A DNA stretch of 64,000 nt from Vitis vinifera (lineage: Eukaryota; Streptophyta; Magnoliopsida; Vitales; Vitaceae): positions 1,379,001-1,443,000 of the forward strand of contig NC_081817.1 of the NCBI RefSeq assembly GCF_030704535.1, given 5' to 3'. Positions 49,549 through 61,772 of the stretch are shown here, in pieces; position 1 is the stretch's first letter; each line of letters begins with the position of its first letter. The translations under genes and the position numbers were made by a program. The notes beneath the pieces were generated by a model. It was given only the letters and a program-made list of their open reading frames with translations, was not told the DNA's origin and did no database searches.

Positions 49549-51049
49549 AGAAAACAAGTTGAAACTCTCAGATTAGAGAACTAAAAAGGGGTGGTGAAAG
49601 ATCTGAAAGAAAACTTACTAGGACAATATCATCTAGGAAAGTTTTGGATGGATGAGATGAATTGAAAATGGAACAAAATGGTAGAATTGACTCTAGAAGA
49701 TAAAGAGTTGGTTTAGAATTTTGAAGAAAACCAGCTGCTTGGATGCCCTAAAAGTCAGATTAGACACTTCTAAGTTTGTCAAGCCTTCAATGTAATTGCT
49801 TTTGTATGCCTCTAAATATGGGAAAATAGCAAAGCTATATCCTGATTGGTGATAAACCAGCAACGGAAAAGTCATTCACCAAAAACAACAGAAAGGGACT
49901 GATTTGAAATGGTTGCAAATCGGGGTTTTCTATGGAAAGTGACAAGAGAGTAGAAGAAACATTTTGAAGGAATTAGGGCTTCCAGCTAAAGGGGGAAAGT
50001 GGGAACCAATGCTCTTTCTTTGATAGGAGGGAGGCAAAGCTCTTTGTAAGATGAGAAAAGAAAGAGACAAGGAGGGGTCAAATGAGCAATGAAGAGAAGA
50101 ACAAGCTGTGTTTTCTCCTTAAGAAAAGCTCCAAAACACGATGCAAAAGAAGGATTTTAGGGAGGAAAAGGGAAAAGGGAAAGCCAAAAAGACAAAGGCA
50201 AAAGAGAAAACCATGGAAAAAAAAGGAAATAAATCATACAATTGGACAGACTATTTATTAAATGGAGAGTCTCGACGGAGTCTGATTATTAAATATCAGT
50301 TTTCTCAAAATTATGGAATTTCATACTCCACAAAGAGGATTTCTTCTTCATTAATGAGGAAAACTAAGTGTATAGGCAAATTTCTATATTAAATAGGTAT
50401 GCTTTCCATATTAATCACATAGCATTGCCAGTAATAATGACTCAATTAATGCATTATTAGCTATTTACTCATTTTTTATTTGCCCCCATAAATCTTATCT
50501 TAGTTGGTTCAAATTAAATAGGTTTCTGTGAATTAATAGGCCTCCTATCTAAAAGCAAAAAAGGATTAATAATCTTCCCAGTACTAAATCACATCCAATC
50601 TTCCCTGATAATAAGAATAAATTACATTAATTTCAAAGGAATCTCCTGTTAAGTTTCTTACCTATTACTCAAGCTACTTCTCATAGTAAAAATTTCAAAT
50701 AGGAATATGGAGGCAGTCATACAATATACAAGCTGTTGGGAGAAGCCATCATTCAGAGCCCAGGAACCAAGAGCCCTTCCTATGACTATTTCAGCTAACC
50801 TACAAAAACAATGTCAAATTTCAAGAATGCCTTGTTTCTTTTGACGGTTAACATTTCTTGCATGCTTCTATCAAAGATCTGCCTAGGGCATAAAATAGCA
50901 TGAATCCTATTCAAATCAATTTCTATTGATCTGGATCGACACAGGCCTATCTAAAGCATGGCATGGATTCAGGAGAATCTCGTTGGCCTGTGATTAAATG
51001 TGGTCCCTGTGACTTTATTATAAAAAAAATAGGGCTAGCTTGTAATACA
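49549..51049. other. Intergenic upstream of the nucleotidyltransferase gene
   Basis: Promoter and 5'UTR of the minus-strand gene, then AT-rich sequence. The frame at 50141-50392 is Lys-rich low-complexity and is not supported as a gene. Confidence 0.45.
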
Positions 51050-54000
51050 TGAAATGAAGCTCAAGCATTTTAATTTTCTTGAATTAATATCAATTGTACT
51101 TCCCCCTTAAGAAGATTGTATAGATATGATATGATGCTCAGTAACAAGATGCACTTATTCCATTCTCAATCCAGGAATTGGCAGAGTAACAGTCAATCCT
51201 TCTGCAATCTTCTGTGAGATTAGAAGTGCAGATCCAAGGTGTATATCAGTTCCCACTTATTCAACTTTCTATTTTTCAAAGTTCTTTAATGTTGCAGCTG
51301 TACAAATCATTGAGAGTTAAAAACTTAGGTCGCAAAGAAATTTAGTAAACCAAACTAACACAACCATTAATGTGTTTCCATCTAAAAAAAACTTCTTTAT
51401 TTACATGTATACATGCAATATATCAACATACATAAGAGCAGTGTTTTTTTTTCCACATAAAATGTATTTATTATGCTGAAATAATATGGGAACACACACA
51501 CACACACAAAAAAAGAAAAAAAAAAGAAAAAGAAAAATAAAAGATAGAGAGTGCAGATACAATTTATACATGCATATATAGGAGTTTTGTATCTTAAGAA
51601 ACTCTAGAATTATTGCTGCATATATAGGCTTCAAGTCCTCATTCTATGCTTGCTCATCTTCACCTTCTAACACCAACAAGTAATTTTCCTCATAAACACT
51701 GCAATAGCTATAAGACCACATTACTGATGACCAGGTTTTAAAGTTATGATAGTTAAGCTTATTCAATTGAGAAAAGAGCTTCTATTCCCCCAGCAAAAGT
51801 TATCCTATATTCACATGGAAAGAGCAGTAGCATGTTAGGCCTGTCAGTAGTAGAAAGGCAGAAGCTTTCTTTAGAAATATTTTCATTTTAAAAACATAGA
51901 ATTTTCATTTTTAAAATCATTTTTAATTGTTAAAGTGTTTATTTTTCAACACATGAAAAATAATATTTTAGCATTTTATTTCCAGGAAATGTTCCAAACA
52001 TGTTTTCTTCATCATTTTCATTTTTTCTGTTTTTGAGACAAAAAATAGTTTTCAGTTCCACTACCAACCATGCCCTTGGTTTTCATTTGCTTTGGTCTGG
52101 TCAAATCACCTGCTCAAATTTTCTCAAGCCAAGCTCAAATAGAACTAGATAAGATAGATTCAAGCTCCATGAGATCTTAAACTCAACGCAAAATCAATGT
52201 TACATAGAACATACCACTACTCAGCTAAAATCAATCCCCGTTTTTCCTTAAATCACAGGCACAAAAATTATTTGAGTATTAACTATCAACAAATATCAAA
52301 CAACTGGACTGTCCTGATCTGCAGCAAGGTCAATCTTAATTTAAATCAATCATGTGTAACTCAAATCCTACTCCATTACCCTCATCAAGCATTCTTGGTT
52401 TGTGCCCTTTTCTGCTAGGTGCTTCTATCAATATCCTTCTTTTATTTGCCTATCACCTAAAAAAAAAAAGCCTACTAGGTTATCCTCAATTTACCTTTAT
52501 CTCTAAATCCAAGAAAACAAATATCAACTCATGGGACATATATAAAACTAATTCTAACCAACAAATTTTTCCAAAAGAGCACCATTTTAATTAAATTACA
52601 TGACAGCCCATGCAGCTTTATTTGCCACCTCCTCAAACAGATGCTAAGTTTTCTTTTTCTTTTTCCTTTCTTTTTCTTTTTCACTAACCAAATCATCTTA
52701 CTATATATTTATTGATCAGAAACAAATATTTCATTTCCATGAAAGAAGTAAAAGAAGGATGAGAAATCCTTCCTCTAAAATACCAACCACTAGAAAAACT
52801 CTGATCAAAAGTAGGAAAAACTATCTTATCTAGAAAGGACAGGTCTTTGCACATCTAAGGATGATCCCAAATACAAAAACAATATTCAGGGAGGTAGAAA
52901 ATCCCCCAAATGTATCATATGTTTGGCTCCTTGCTTTGCTAACACATCTGCCATGTTGATGAATGAGAAATCCAATGAAAAGAGCAATCGTTTTCTGAAG
53001 AAAAATAGAAAATTTGGCAAAGTCATCCACCAAATTTCCATGAGCTTCATTCTTTCTTATTCACCCAAGATAGGACTACTGCTGAATCTCCCTCAAATAG
53101 AAGGTTGGAAAGATCCTCAACTTCAGCCAACTTCAGGCCTTCCAACAGGCTAGAATCTCCATCCCACTTCAACATATTTAGAGAAAGCTCTTAGTAGTGT
53201 ACCATGATGATCCATGAGAATTCCTCCAATTCCTAGCTATCCTGAATTTCCTACCGAAGAACACCCATCAAGATTCAACTTGATGGGGCCCAATGGAGGA
53301 GTCACCCATTTAGAGAGTCTTCTCATCCAATCTAGTAGACCTACATGCTAAGTTCCAATCTAGCAATATAATACTCAAAAGGGTGCCCCCAAATGATGCA
53401 CTAGTTGGCACCCAAAGGGAAGCAAAGAAATAGATCTTATTCCATAATGCCCACAGAATTCTCCATCTATCCTAAACAATCATTTCATTTCTCTCTAGTC
53501 ATACATTCCAAATTAATGTGAGACCAGCAATAACCATGGAGGCCTCCAAAACCCTTGTAGAAAATTGTCAACATCTCCATTACACTCGTAGGTGGGACCC
53601 AATCAATCCCAACAGATTCAAACAACCTATGTCAAAATGCCACACTATTGGGCAATGCAAAAAGAGATGATTGTTTCATTCCCCACTTTTCTTACACATG
53701 ATAAACCAATATAAGCTAAGGGCTTTGTAAGGTCTCTTCACCTGTAACAAGTCATCAGTATTAACCTTCCTACTTGCCACTAGCCATGCAAAGGCCTTGA
53801 TTTTAGGTGGAGGTTTGCTTACAAATGAAGTTTGCTGACTGAGAACATACCAGATGATACCGAGGACCAAACTCTCATATCTAGGAAGGAGAATGATAAA
53901 TACATATAGACTACAGTTGACATACGGATGGTGAGTTCCTCAAATTCATGATTAGAAAGATTGCATTGAAAATTGAAATTCCATACCGAAGAAGAGAATG

Positions 54001-54600
54001 AACTCCGAATTGAAGAAACAAAGGAATTTCTCACCCTCACCACTCTATAGAGATATGGAAACTAAACATAAAAGTGTTGGTCCCTCCATCACATCCTCAG
54101 ATTAACACATTGAGAGCCAATCCACATCCCAAAAAAATGGAAGCACAATTCTCACCCATCCAGCCTAATGACAGATCGGGAAACATCATAATCCAACTCA
54201 ATTCACAACACTACTTAGGTTACCAACCACTGCAACAAAATTTTTCGAATTCAGTTCATGTTAACTACTCCTTTGCTGCATATAACAAACATGTAAACCC
54301 AAATTACGTGAATAAATTCATATCTGCATGTTATACCAAGCTCTTTAGGATTATATTTCAGAATTCTACGTCTTGTTTGGTTTCAACAGTGAATGGGTTT
54401 CAAAAGGAAACTACATTGTGATAATAGTACCTTGAAATAGCATTGAAAACCATTTTTGCTCTCAGAGATCTTCTTGGTGTCTTCTTGATTTCAACTATCT
54501 TCATTTTGTTCTCCATTGATGCATAGAGAGAGCAAGAGAAGATGGAAGCTCCCTTTTTGCTTTGCTTTCTCTCTCATTTCAAAATGAAGCGTTTTGACTC
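51050..54600. repeat. Tandem segmental duplication, unit A (interrupted by LINE)
   Basis: Matches unit B (54690-57960) in the same order. 51065-51250 corresponds to 54705-54885, 51311-51630 to 54955-55256, 51640-52430 to 56780-57530, and 54170-54600 to 57555-57960. The gap at about 52690-54065 is a LINE. In A the acceptor region matching the candidate small gene of B is altered, and an early stop follows. Confidence 0.8.
52690..54065 (-). mobile_element. 5'-truncated L1-type LINE, degenerate
   Basis: Minus strand, in order from 54043 downward: an RT tail (SSSGMFSVSKLHL), the zf-RVT domain (PPPKIKAFAWLVASRKVNTDDLL ... CKKSGE), LERNEM-type sequence, and an RNase H-like end (FSSENDCSFHWI). Stops and frameshifts are frequent. 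The 3' tail at 52690-52760 carries TTTATTGATCAGAAACAAA, an L1-end type sequence. Confidence 0.75.
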
Positions 54601-54750
54601 TTCTAATGAAAATTAGAATAATACACAAATCTCTATTTTATATTATGATTACTTACTATTTTTGGTATCTCTTAAAAAATAATTATTTTTCAAAATATAT
54701 TTAAATTTCCTTGAATTGATACCAATAGTATTTCTCCCTTAAGAATATTG

Positions 54751-57700
54751 CTATATATGGTATGATGCTAAGTAATGAAAAGCACTTATTTGAGGTCCCA
54801 TTCCCATTCTCAATCCAGGAATTGGCAGACCAACAGCCAATCCTTCTGCAGTCTTCTGTGAGGTTAGAAGTGCAGATGGAAGGTGCTCCATCAGTTCCCA
54901 CCTATTCAACTTGCTGTTTTTCAAAGTTCTTGAATTTTGTGAATGTTAAACCATTGAGAGTTAAACTTAGATCACTAGGAAATTTAGTTGTCCAAACTTA
55001 GAAACATAACCATTAACGTCTTTTCATCAAAAAAGCTTCTTCATTTATATGTGTACATGCACTATATCAACAGATATACGAATGGCTTTTATTTTTAAAG
55101 GAATATACAAATAGATTTATCCATAAACACATATACATGCACTTAAATAATCTGAATACACATACAAACCTAACGAATCAGAGTACAGATAAAATTTACA
55201 CATGCATATATAGGTGTTCTGGATCTTAAGATACTCTAAAATTGTTGTTTTCACAGCTTCATGATTCCAGCTACTCTCTCTTTCTAAAGTTTGATCACAG
55301 AGGTAGAAACTGTTTTTTTTCCATATGACAAGTTTTTGCCGATTGCATGAATGGGCTGAATTTGAATTCAGTTAATAGTTCATTCATCCACACTGTGAAT
55401 TTGACTACTGTCACACAGGTTAATCTTCAGGTGGAGCATGGAAAATATGCTAATATGAAATTAAGATACTTTGATGAGTTGAAAAATTCGGTACGTGCTT
55501 TGGATTTGACATAGATTAGTATTATTAATGACAGTACATAGTTTATATTTCAAATGATAATTACAGTCCGTAAATGTGATATCAAAAAGAACATATAGTT
55601 TCAAACAGCTAAAAGGTTTTTCAGAGTTCTTCCCCTGGGACCCTCTTTATTTCTTATGAGATTTAACATGCAATAACAGGGAAGATGTAACAGTTTGAGA
55701 CAGTTTATTAGATCCTATTTCTTTTTTACAACATCTTGAAGGTAAGATGTGTCTAACCCTTCAGTATAATATTATCTGGATTTAACTTGATGATGCTCAA
55801 ACCTTTTCATGCAATTTCTCCAACCTTCTTTTATTAATTGTACACCTTTTTCATTGAAAATTTTCTATAGATATATCAGAATATGAGTACCTTTTAGAAC
55901 GAATCTATCATTATTTCTATAAAACTCATCAAATTTCTGGAAACAATCCTTTCAACCAAAGGTTCTCAAGAAAATCTCAAAGGCTTGGTTCACAAACAAC
56001 AATAATACCTGAGGGAACTGGTGTTTATCATCTTTTTGATGAAACAATGCAAGAAAGCCACTCAACTTGCCATAATGTGGAACTAATAACAAGGAAACCA
56101 ATCTAAAGATTCTCCAAAATTTAAGCAGCAGAATAGCTCCATAGCAAAATGTCATGCCAAACACATGCTCTCAAAACAATGCAGATGCATTGGCCTTGTA
56201 TGGGAAATGTGAAAATTACGTCTGTCATCGCAATTTAAACAAACCAAATTTGGGAATGTGATAAAAAGGGAAACAAAATTGAGGAAAAAAACGAAAAACG
56301 AAAAATGAAAAATGAACACCTGTTTTATGGTTGGATTCACAGCCATGATTTTCCAGTTGCCACAATTTAGTGAGATACTCTAAATGGCCTCAAAGCCGAT
56401 CCCAGTTTCCCAATTCCAACATAGAAACACCTAGGGAAATTCTCCTACCGACGTTTGACATTGACACTGACACTGATTCACCACTCAGATTATGTGGTTG
56501 TTGAGTAAACGAGGATAATTAAAAATCAATACATAATAATTTTTGGCAAACATTATTTTTGATAGGTTTGGCAAACATAAAATATATTGTAATTAGCTGT
56601 AAAAAACTTTACGCAGAGCTTGGGAAGTACCTCTAAAAGGCCTCAACTGTTTCTTTGTCCCTTGGTAATTATCACAGATCAATGTTTTGTTTGGACTGAA
56701 CTCATGCAAGTGTGGGTACATTTTTCAGTTAATTTCATGAGGCTGAACCATAGTCAACAGTTGTATCACAAACCTCGCTTTAAGTCCTCATCCATGCTCA
56801 TCTTCACCTTCTAACATCACCGAGTAATTTTCCTCATAAACACTGCAATAGCTATAAGCCCACATTAGTGATGGTCAAGTTCTAAAGTTATGATAATGTA
56901 GTTTATTAAGTCGAGGATAAAAGCTTCTAAACTCGACCCACCATATCCATGCCAACCCACCCAGCCATAAAACTTAGGCCCCTTGCTTTAGAAATATTTT
57001 CATTTCTGAAAAGGAAAACAGAGAAATTTCATTTTCAAAATCATTTTCAATTGCAAAAGTGTTTATTCTTCAAAACACTAAAAATAATATGTTTAAGGAA
57101 ACGTTCCAAACATGTTTTCTTCATCATTATTCATTTGTCCTATTTTTCAAACAAAAATGGTTTTAATTTCCACCACCAACAGGCCCTTAGTTTTCATTTG
57201 CCTTGGTTTGATCAGATCAACTGCTCAAATTTTTCTCAAGCCAAGCTCAAACAGAAGTAGCTAGGACAGATTTGAGCTCCATGAGAACTTAAACAAATTC
57301 AAAATCAATGTCGCATACAACATCCCACTACTCAACTAACTTATCAGAAAAAAAAAAAAAAAATCCCATTACTCAAGCAAAATCAACCAGCATTTTTCCT
57401 TACAATCAAAAGCACAAAAATAAATCAATAGTACCTATCAACAAATATCAAACAACTAGACCCCACTAAGTGATCCTCATCGCATGTACTTTGTTTGCGC
57501 CTTTTCACCAGCCACTTCTTCCTAAATCATCTTCTTCCTATTACTACCGACAATCACAACGCTACAAATTCGGTCACCGACAACTACAACAAATTCTCCG
57601 AATTCAGTTCATGTTAACTACTTCTTGGATGCATATCACACATGCGTAGATCCAAATTACATGGATAAATTTATACTTCCATGTTGTGGTAAGCTCTTTA

Positions 57701-57814
57701 GGAAATATTCCAGAAACGGGAAATTTTCTAGGTTTTGTTTGTTTTCAATAATGAATGAGTTTCAAAGGAAACCATATTGTGAAAGCAATACCTAGAAACG
57801 GATTTGAGAACCAT
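54751..57814 (-). CDS. Candidate two-exon small gene in duplication unit B (57 aa)
   Basis: Exon 57792..57814 (MVLKSVS, donor TCTAG|GTATTG) and exon 54751..54901 (acceptor GAATAG|G, then WELMEHLPSALLTSQK and GLAVGLPIPGLRMGMG, stop TAG) join in phase. The long intron holds the B-specific DNA. The first exon is GC-rich with a good start context, like a real 5' exon, but other frames through it are open too. I know no homologue. It may instead be the 5' end of a longer or lost gene. The unit A equivalents (54440-54480 and 51110-51262) are broken. Confidence 0.25.
55419..55490 (+). other. Orphan exon-like segment inside the B-specific insertion
   Basis: CACACAG precedes and GTACGTGC follows 72 bp that are open for 24 codons, with strongly protein-like composition (VNLQVEHGKYANMKL...). 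It is on the opposite strand to the candidate small gene. No partner exon found. It could be a captured gene fragment. Confidence 0.25.
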
Positions 57815-58330
57815 CTTCTCGCTCTCGGAGATCTTCTCGGCCGCTTCTCCGTTTCCCCTTTCTCCGTTTTCTTCTCCATTGACGCACAGAGAGAGCTGGG
57901 GAAGATGGAAGCTCCCCTTCTGCTTTGCTTCTCTCAGTTCAAAACGCAGCGTTTTGAGTCTGGGATATTGCCGTGTTAAAGTTAAGGGCTTGTTTGTCAT
58001 GGGAATGAAGATGGGATACTATTATTATTTTATTATTTTGAATATCTCCAAGAAATGTTTAATTTTTTATAAATAATTTTTATTTTCATTTTTATGATTC
58101 TATTTCGTTAATATTCTAAAAATAATAAAAACATTTATTATTAAAGTAATTTAAAAATTTTGTAAAATAAATGGCCCGTTTTTAAATATATTTTTGAAAA
58201 TAAAAAGATTTTATTTAGGATTTTTCTTGATTGTGGACATTATAAAAATTATTAAATTTGTATTTTTCAGTGCCAAACAGGGTGTAATGAGTTAGAAGCA
58301 TCAGGACCGTCAATCGAAGAAACAATCAAA

Positions 58331-58338
58331 CACGTGTC
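58331..58338. promoter_or_regulatory. G-box/ABRE upstream of TRM1
   Basis: CACGTGTC 70 bp upstream of the TRM1 start codon. Confidence 0.5.
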
Positions 58339-58383
58339 ACGCGATGCACCAGCAACTTCGATAAAACCCCGCGAAAATTTGTA

Positions 58384-58392
58384 AAACCCTAA
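58384..58392 (+). promoter_or_regulatory. Telo-box in the TRM1 leader
   Basis: AAACCCTAA 15 bp before the ATG. Telo-boxes are typical of plant genes for translation machinery. Confidence 0.55.
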
Positions 58393-58406
58393 CCATATCT
58401 CCCGCC

Positions 58407-61400
58407 ATGATACTCCTCTCTGCCAAAACGCTATCCTCTTCTCCATTTCTTCTCCGCTCTTCACCACACCCGCAAAACCCTAACCCTAAGCCACTTTCTG
58501 CTTCCCAAGCCCTCCCCAAATCCGAGTATCGCACCGAAAGGGGTCTCACGTTCGACAGTGGCAACTCCTTTTTCCGGCACGAGAGCGCCACCGGCCGCGA
58601 CCTCGGGGTCCTGGCGGCGTCGCTCTACAAGAAATCGAAAGGCAGTGTTCGGGTTCTTGACGCCATGTGCGGCTGCGGAATTCGGTCGCTCCGGTACCTC
58701 GTGGAGGCGGAGGCCGATTTCGTCTTGGCGAATGATGCAAATGAGAATTACGGGAGGACGATTTTGGAGAATTTGTCGCAGGGGTTGGGGGGTTCGGGGG
58801 AGGAGAGGAGGTGGGTTGTGACGCATACAGATGCGAATCGGGTCATGACGGAGTGTTATCTGCGTAGGGATTTCTATGATCTGATTGATGTTGATTCGTT
58901 TGGGAGCGAGTCGTCGTTTTTGCGGTCTGCGTATAATGCCCTGAAGTTGGATGGATTGTTTTATGTCACGTCGACTGATGGGTACACCTCCGGTGGTCAC
59001 AGGCCTCATCAGTGAGTTTTACTTTTGATTTTTGTCAATGTGGTGTTTTATGTTTGTCGACTGATATTCTAGATGCTTTGTGGAATGGCTTGATACCCTA
59101 TCAGTTTTTCTTGAAGAAATAGGCTGAATTTGGGTTTATGGTGTCTTTAATTGACAAATCTATGGCAGTTTGTCCGGGGATCTGATATTGATCTTGTAAT
59201 TTTGAATTCGAGGAAGTAACACTACACATTCCAACTGAATCATTTTTCTTTGAATTCTGAAGAAAATGCATGATATTCTTTTAAGTAATTTTTAAGAAAA
59301 CCAAAAAGCTTGGATCAAATTGAGGAAGAGAGAAATATCCCAAATATCTTCTAAGCAAGAGAAGCGAATTGACAGAAAGCAAGCTCTAAACGAAATTTGC
59401 TGGAATGTTTTCCATGTTTTTGAAGAATAAAATTTTCCAAAAAGGGAGCATGTTTTATCATGGTTTCTTGATGTGTTGCATTATATTTGTGTACTTCAAT
59501 TGGTATATTTATGTGGGTTTTTCTTTCTTTAGTTCTTTAGCTTCATATGGAGCATTTGTTCGACCTATGCCATATTCGAATGAGGTTGGTTTGCGAATGC
59601 TTATAGGTGGAGCCTTGCGGGAGGCGTCTGTGCTGGGCTACCGCATCACACCACTTTTCTCATACTATTCTTACCATGGACCTGTGTTTAGAGTCATGCT
59701 CCGAATGAACCGTGGAAAACTTCCTGAAAACAGGTGATAGTTGATTGTGATTCCATTTTAAGGTTTTTTTATTTTTATTTTTTATTGTAGCTCTGTTATG
59801 TAGGTGACCATGTTTTGTGTTATAACTGTGGCAGGAACTATGGCTTCATCAGCTACTGCACCAAGTGTGGAAACTCTCAAGCTTTTTCATGGAATGAACT
59901 TGGCCGGATCAGTTGCCCCTGCAGTGATGCAAAGGTACAGCTTCATTCTACAATTTTTCTTCAAGAGAAGTAAGTTTGTGGTGTAACACTTGATTTGTTT
60001 ATTCATTATACTGAATATGCTTGTAGATTACACACTTCAGTGTTTGATTTGTTGTGTTAGAACTTGGCACTGCTATTAGAGGACAATAAAATTGAAGCTT
60101 AACTCCTTCAATAAGAAAAACATGTTAAAGAGCACCTAATGGGAAAGGGTCACTTTTTACACAGGAAGTATACATAAAGTGTCGAGGAGACTAAAGAGAA
60201 AGGAAAAAGACAAGGGCCACAACCACAACCTGAACACTCTCCTCCACCCCATCTTCCACCACCCCTAGAAAAAAGAAACCGTGAACAAAGTCCAAGACGG
60301 GAAGATTTTGACTCCCCAAAAAGAATTCTAGCTCAGTCAAAGAAACTTTTGAGGAAATGATCTTTCAGTGGCTGGTCAGATTGGTGCCCACACCATCTGT
60401 TAAATGAAACTTGGTCTTGAGCCCAATTCCTACTATGACGCCTGTCCTAAGCCAAAACTCTTTCCACCCTTTTCTGGTTGCTTTCCAAAGGCCCACACCT
60501 TACCTTTCCCAACCCCACCCCTTCACCTCTTTAGAACACCAATTACCCTCTATCACCCCAAATTCACCCCTAACCACCCATATCTAAAGACTCTTCTGCT
60601 CTAAGGTAAACATTCACAACCAGTTAACAAGTAAAACCTGATTATTTGGTGTAGCAAAGCTTCTTATCCCCAAACCTCCATTACACTTCTCCCTGTTTTG
60701 CTCTTTAAATTTACGACTTCTTTTACCTTTGCTAAATATATAAGTTTCTAATGTACAAATCACTTCAAGCATTTTTATGCGGTTTGGAATTGATCTATTC
60801 TTTTAATGCCAGTGGATTATAACATCTAGATTGTTTTGTTATTATGTATTTTTGAACAACGTGTCCATGATAGAGAAAACATTTGCACAAGTCCCTTCTA
60901 TGTCCACAGTATGGTGTCAAATTGGATAACATTCTAAGGTGCTATTTAGTTCTTTTCAGGTTTCAAGCTCACTCGTTGTTTCGGGTCCCCTTTGGATAGG
61001 ACCTCTTCACAATGCTTCCTACCTTACAGAAATGCTAAATTTAGCTGAACAATGGGGATGGACTGGCAATGACACTGAAACTCATCTGGGAAAACTTCTG
61101 AAGCAGATGATCGATGAGAGTGACCCTAAATTACCATTTGGATACATCAAATTGGACGAGGTTTACTTGCAAATAACATCATTTCATGTTTTAGATTCTT
61201 GATTTGGTTGTGAATTAATTCTCAGGCTCTGTTGCATGGCTTGGAAATTGAATGCAATTTCATTATTGATTTTCCTCTTATGTTCCTAGGTGGCAAGCCG
61301 TGCAAAAATAAACTCTCCTCCCCTCAGGACCATGATGAGTGCCCTGAACAAGGTATTCTCCTAGTGTTCTCTTCTAGAGGCTTTTCAATTGTCATTAGCC

Positions 61401-61772
61401 AAGAAACAGAGTCAGGTATTTTTTTTTTAGTTGCCTGATTCAGATGATGTTTACTTGCACAAGTCTTTTGGTCTAAAAACTCATCAAGCCCCAGCTTAGG
61501 AGAATGGGAAAAATATAAGGGGAAATTATAATATGGCATGGCATGTTATTGTTCTATAGAAGCTGATCACTCCCAATTGAAGTTGGAGAGATTTGCTATG
61601 GTCTGGAGCTCCAACAAATGGTTTACAGAAACTGATGCAGTCCATCTGTTGGATTTGGTTGTTGCAGGAGGGATATGCTGTTAGTAGGTCACACATTGCC
61701 TCCAACGCAATTAAGACAAACTGCCCTATGGCAGTCTGCATTAGGATTGCAAAGGAACTTCAGCAATGTTGA
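58407..61772 (+). CDS. TRM1: tRNA (guanine26-N2)-dimethyltransferase, TRM1-type
   Basis: Uses S-adenosylmethionine to make N2,N2-dimethylguanosine at tRNA position 26. Six exons: 58407..59011, 59533..59733, 59835..59934, 60960..61160, 61290..61352 and 61668..61772. They join in phase to 424 aa. Residues 1 to about 36 are Ser/Pro-rich and could target an organelle. SAM motif I is VLDAMCGCGIRSLRY (83-97), followed by LANDAN (107-112) and DVDSFGS (161-167), where many TRM1 enzymes have DPFGS. GYTSGGHRPH spans the first intron. A zinc ribbon, CTKC (277-280) and CPC (296-298), follows, then GPLWIGPLH and a C-terminal RSHIASNAIKTNCP. It is convergent with RPS26 and syntenic with Arabidopsis AT3G56330 as I recall. 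Confidence 0.93.
60105..60200 (-). mobile_element. Possible L1 3'-end fragment in TRM1 intron 3
   Basis: Blocks such as ACACAGGAAGTATACA and the spacing to a TTAAAGAGCACC block resemble the L1 tail at 47935-48060. No coding part recognised. Confidence 0.3.

Larger units (their letters stand above)
54690..57960. repeat. Tandem segmental duplication, unit B
   Basis: Second copy, adjacent to TRM1. It has about 1.5 kb (55258-56778) not found in unit A. The best shared blocks are about 85% alike by eye. Confidence 0.8.

Noticed and set aside
50141-50392. Lys-rich frame on the plus strand
   Set aside because: Low-complexity purine-rich DNA, no homologue recognised, no promoter signal.
58461-59009. 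182-codon frame on the minus strand
   Set aside because: Antisense of TRM1 exon 1, which is GC-rich and so has few stops.
60404-60604. Pro/Thr-rich frame in TRM1 intron 3
   Set aside because: Inside an intron with repeat-like sequence and no splice signals that keep the TRM1 frame.
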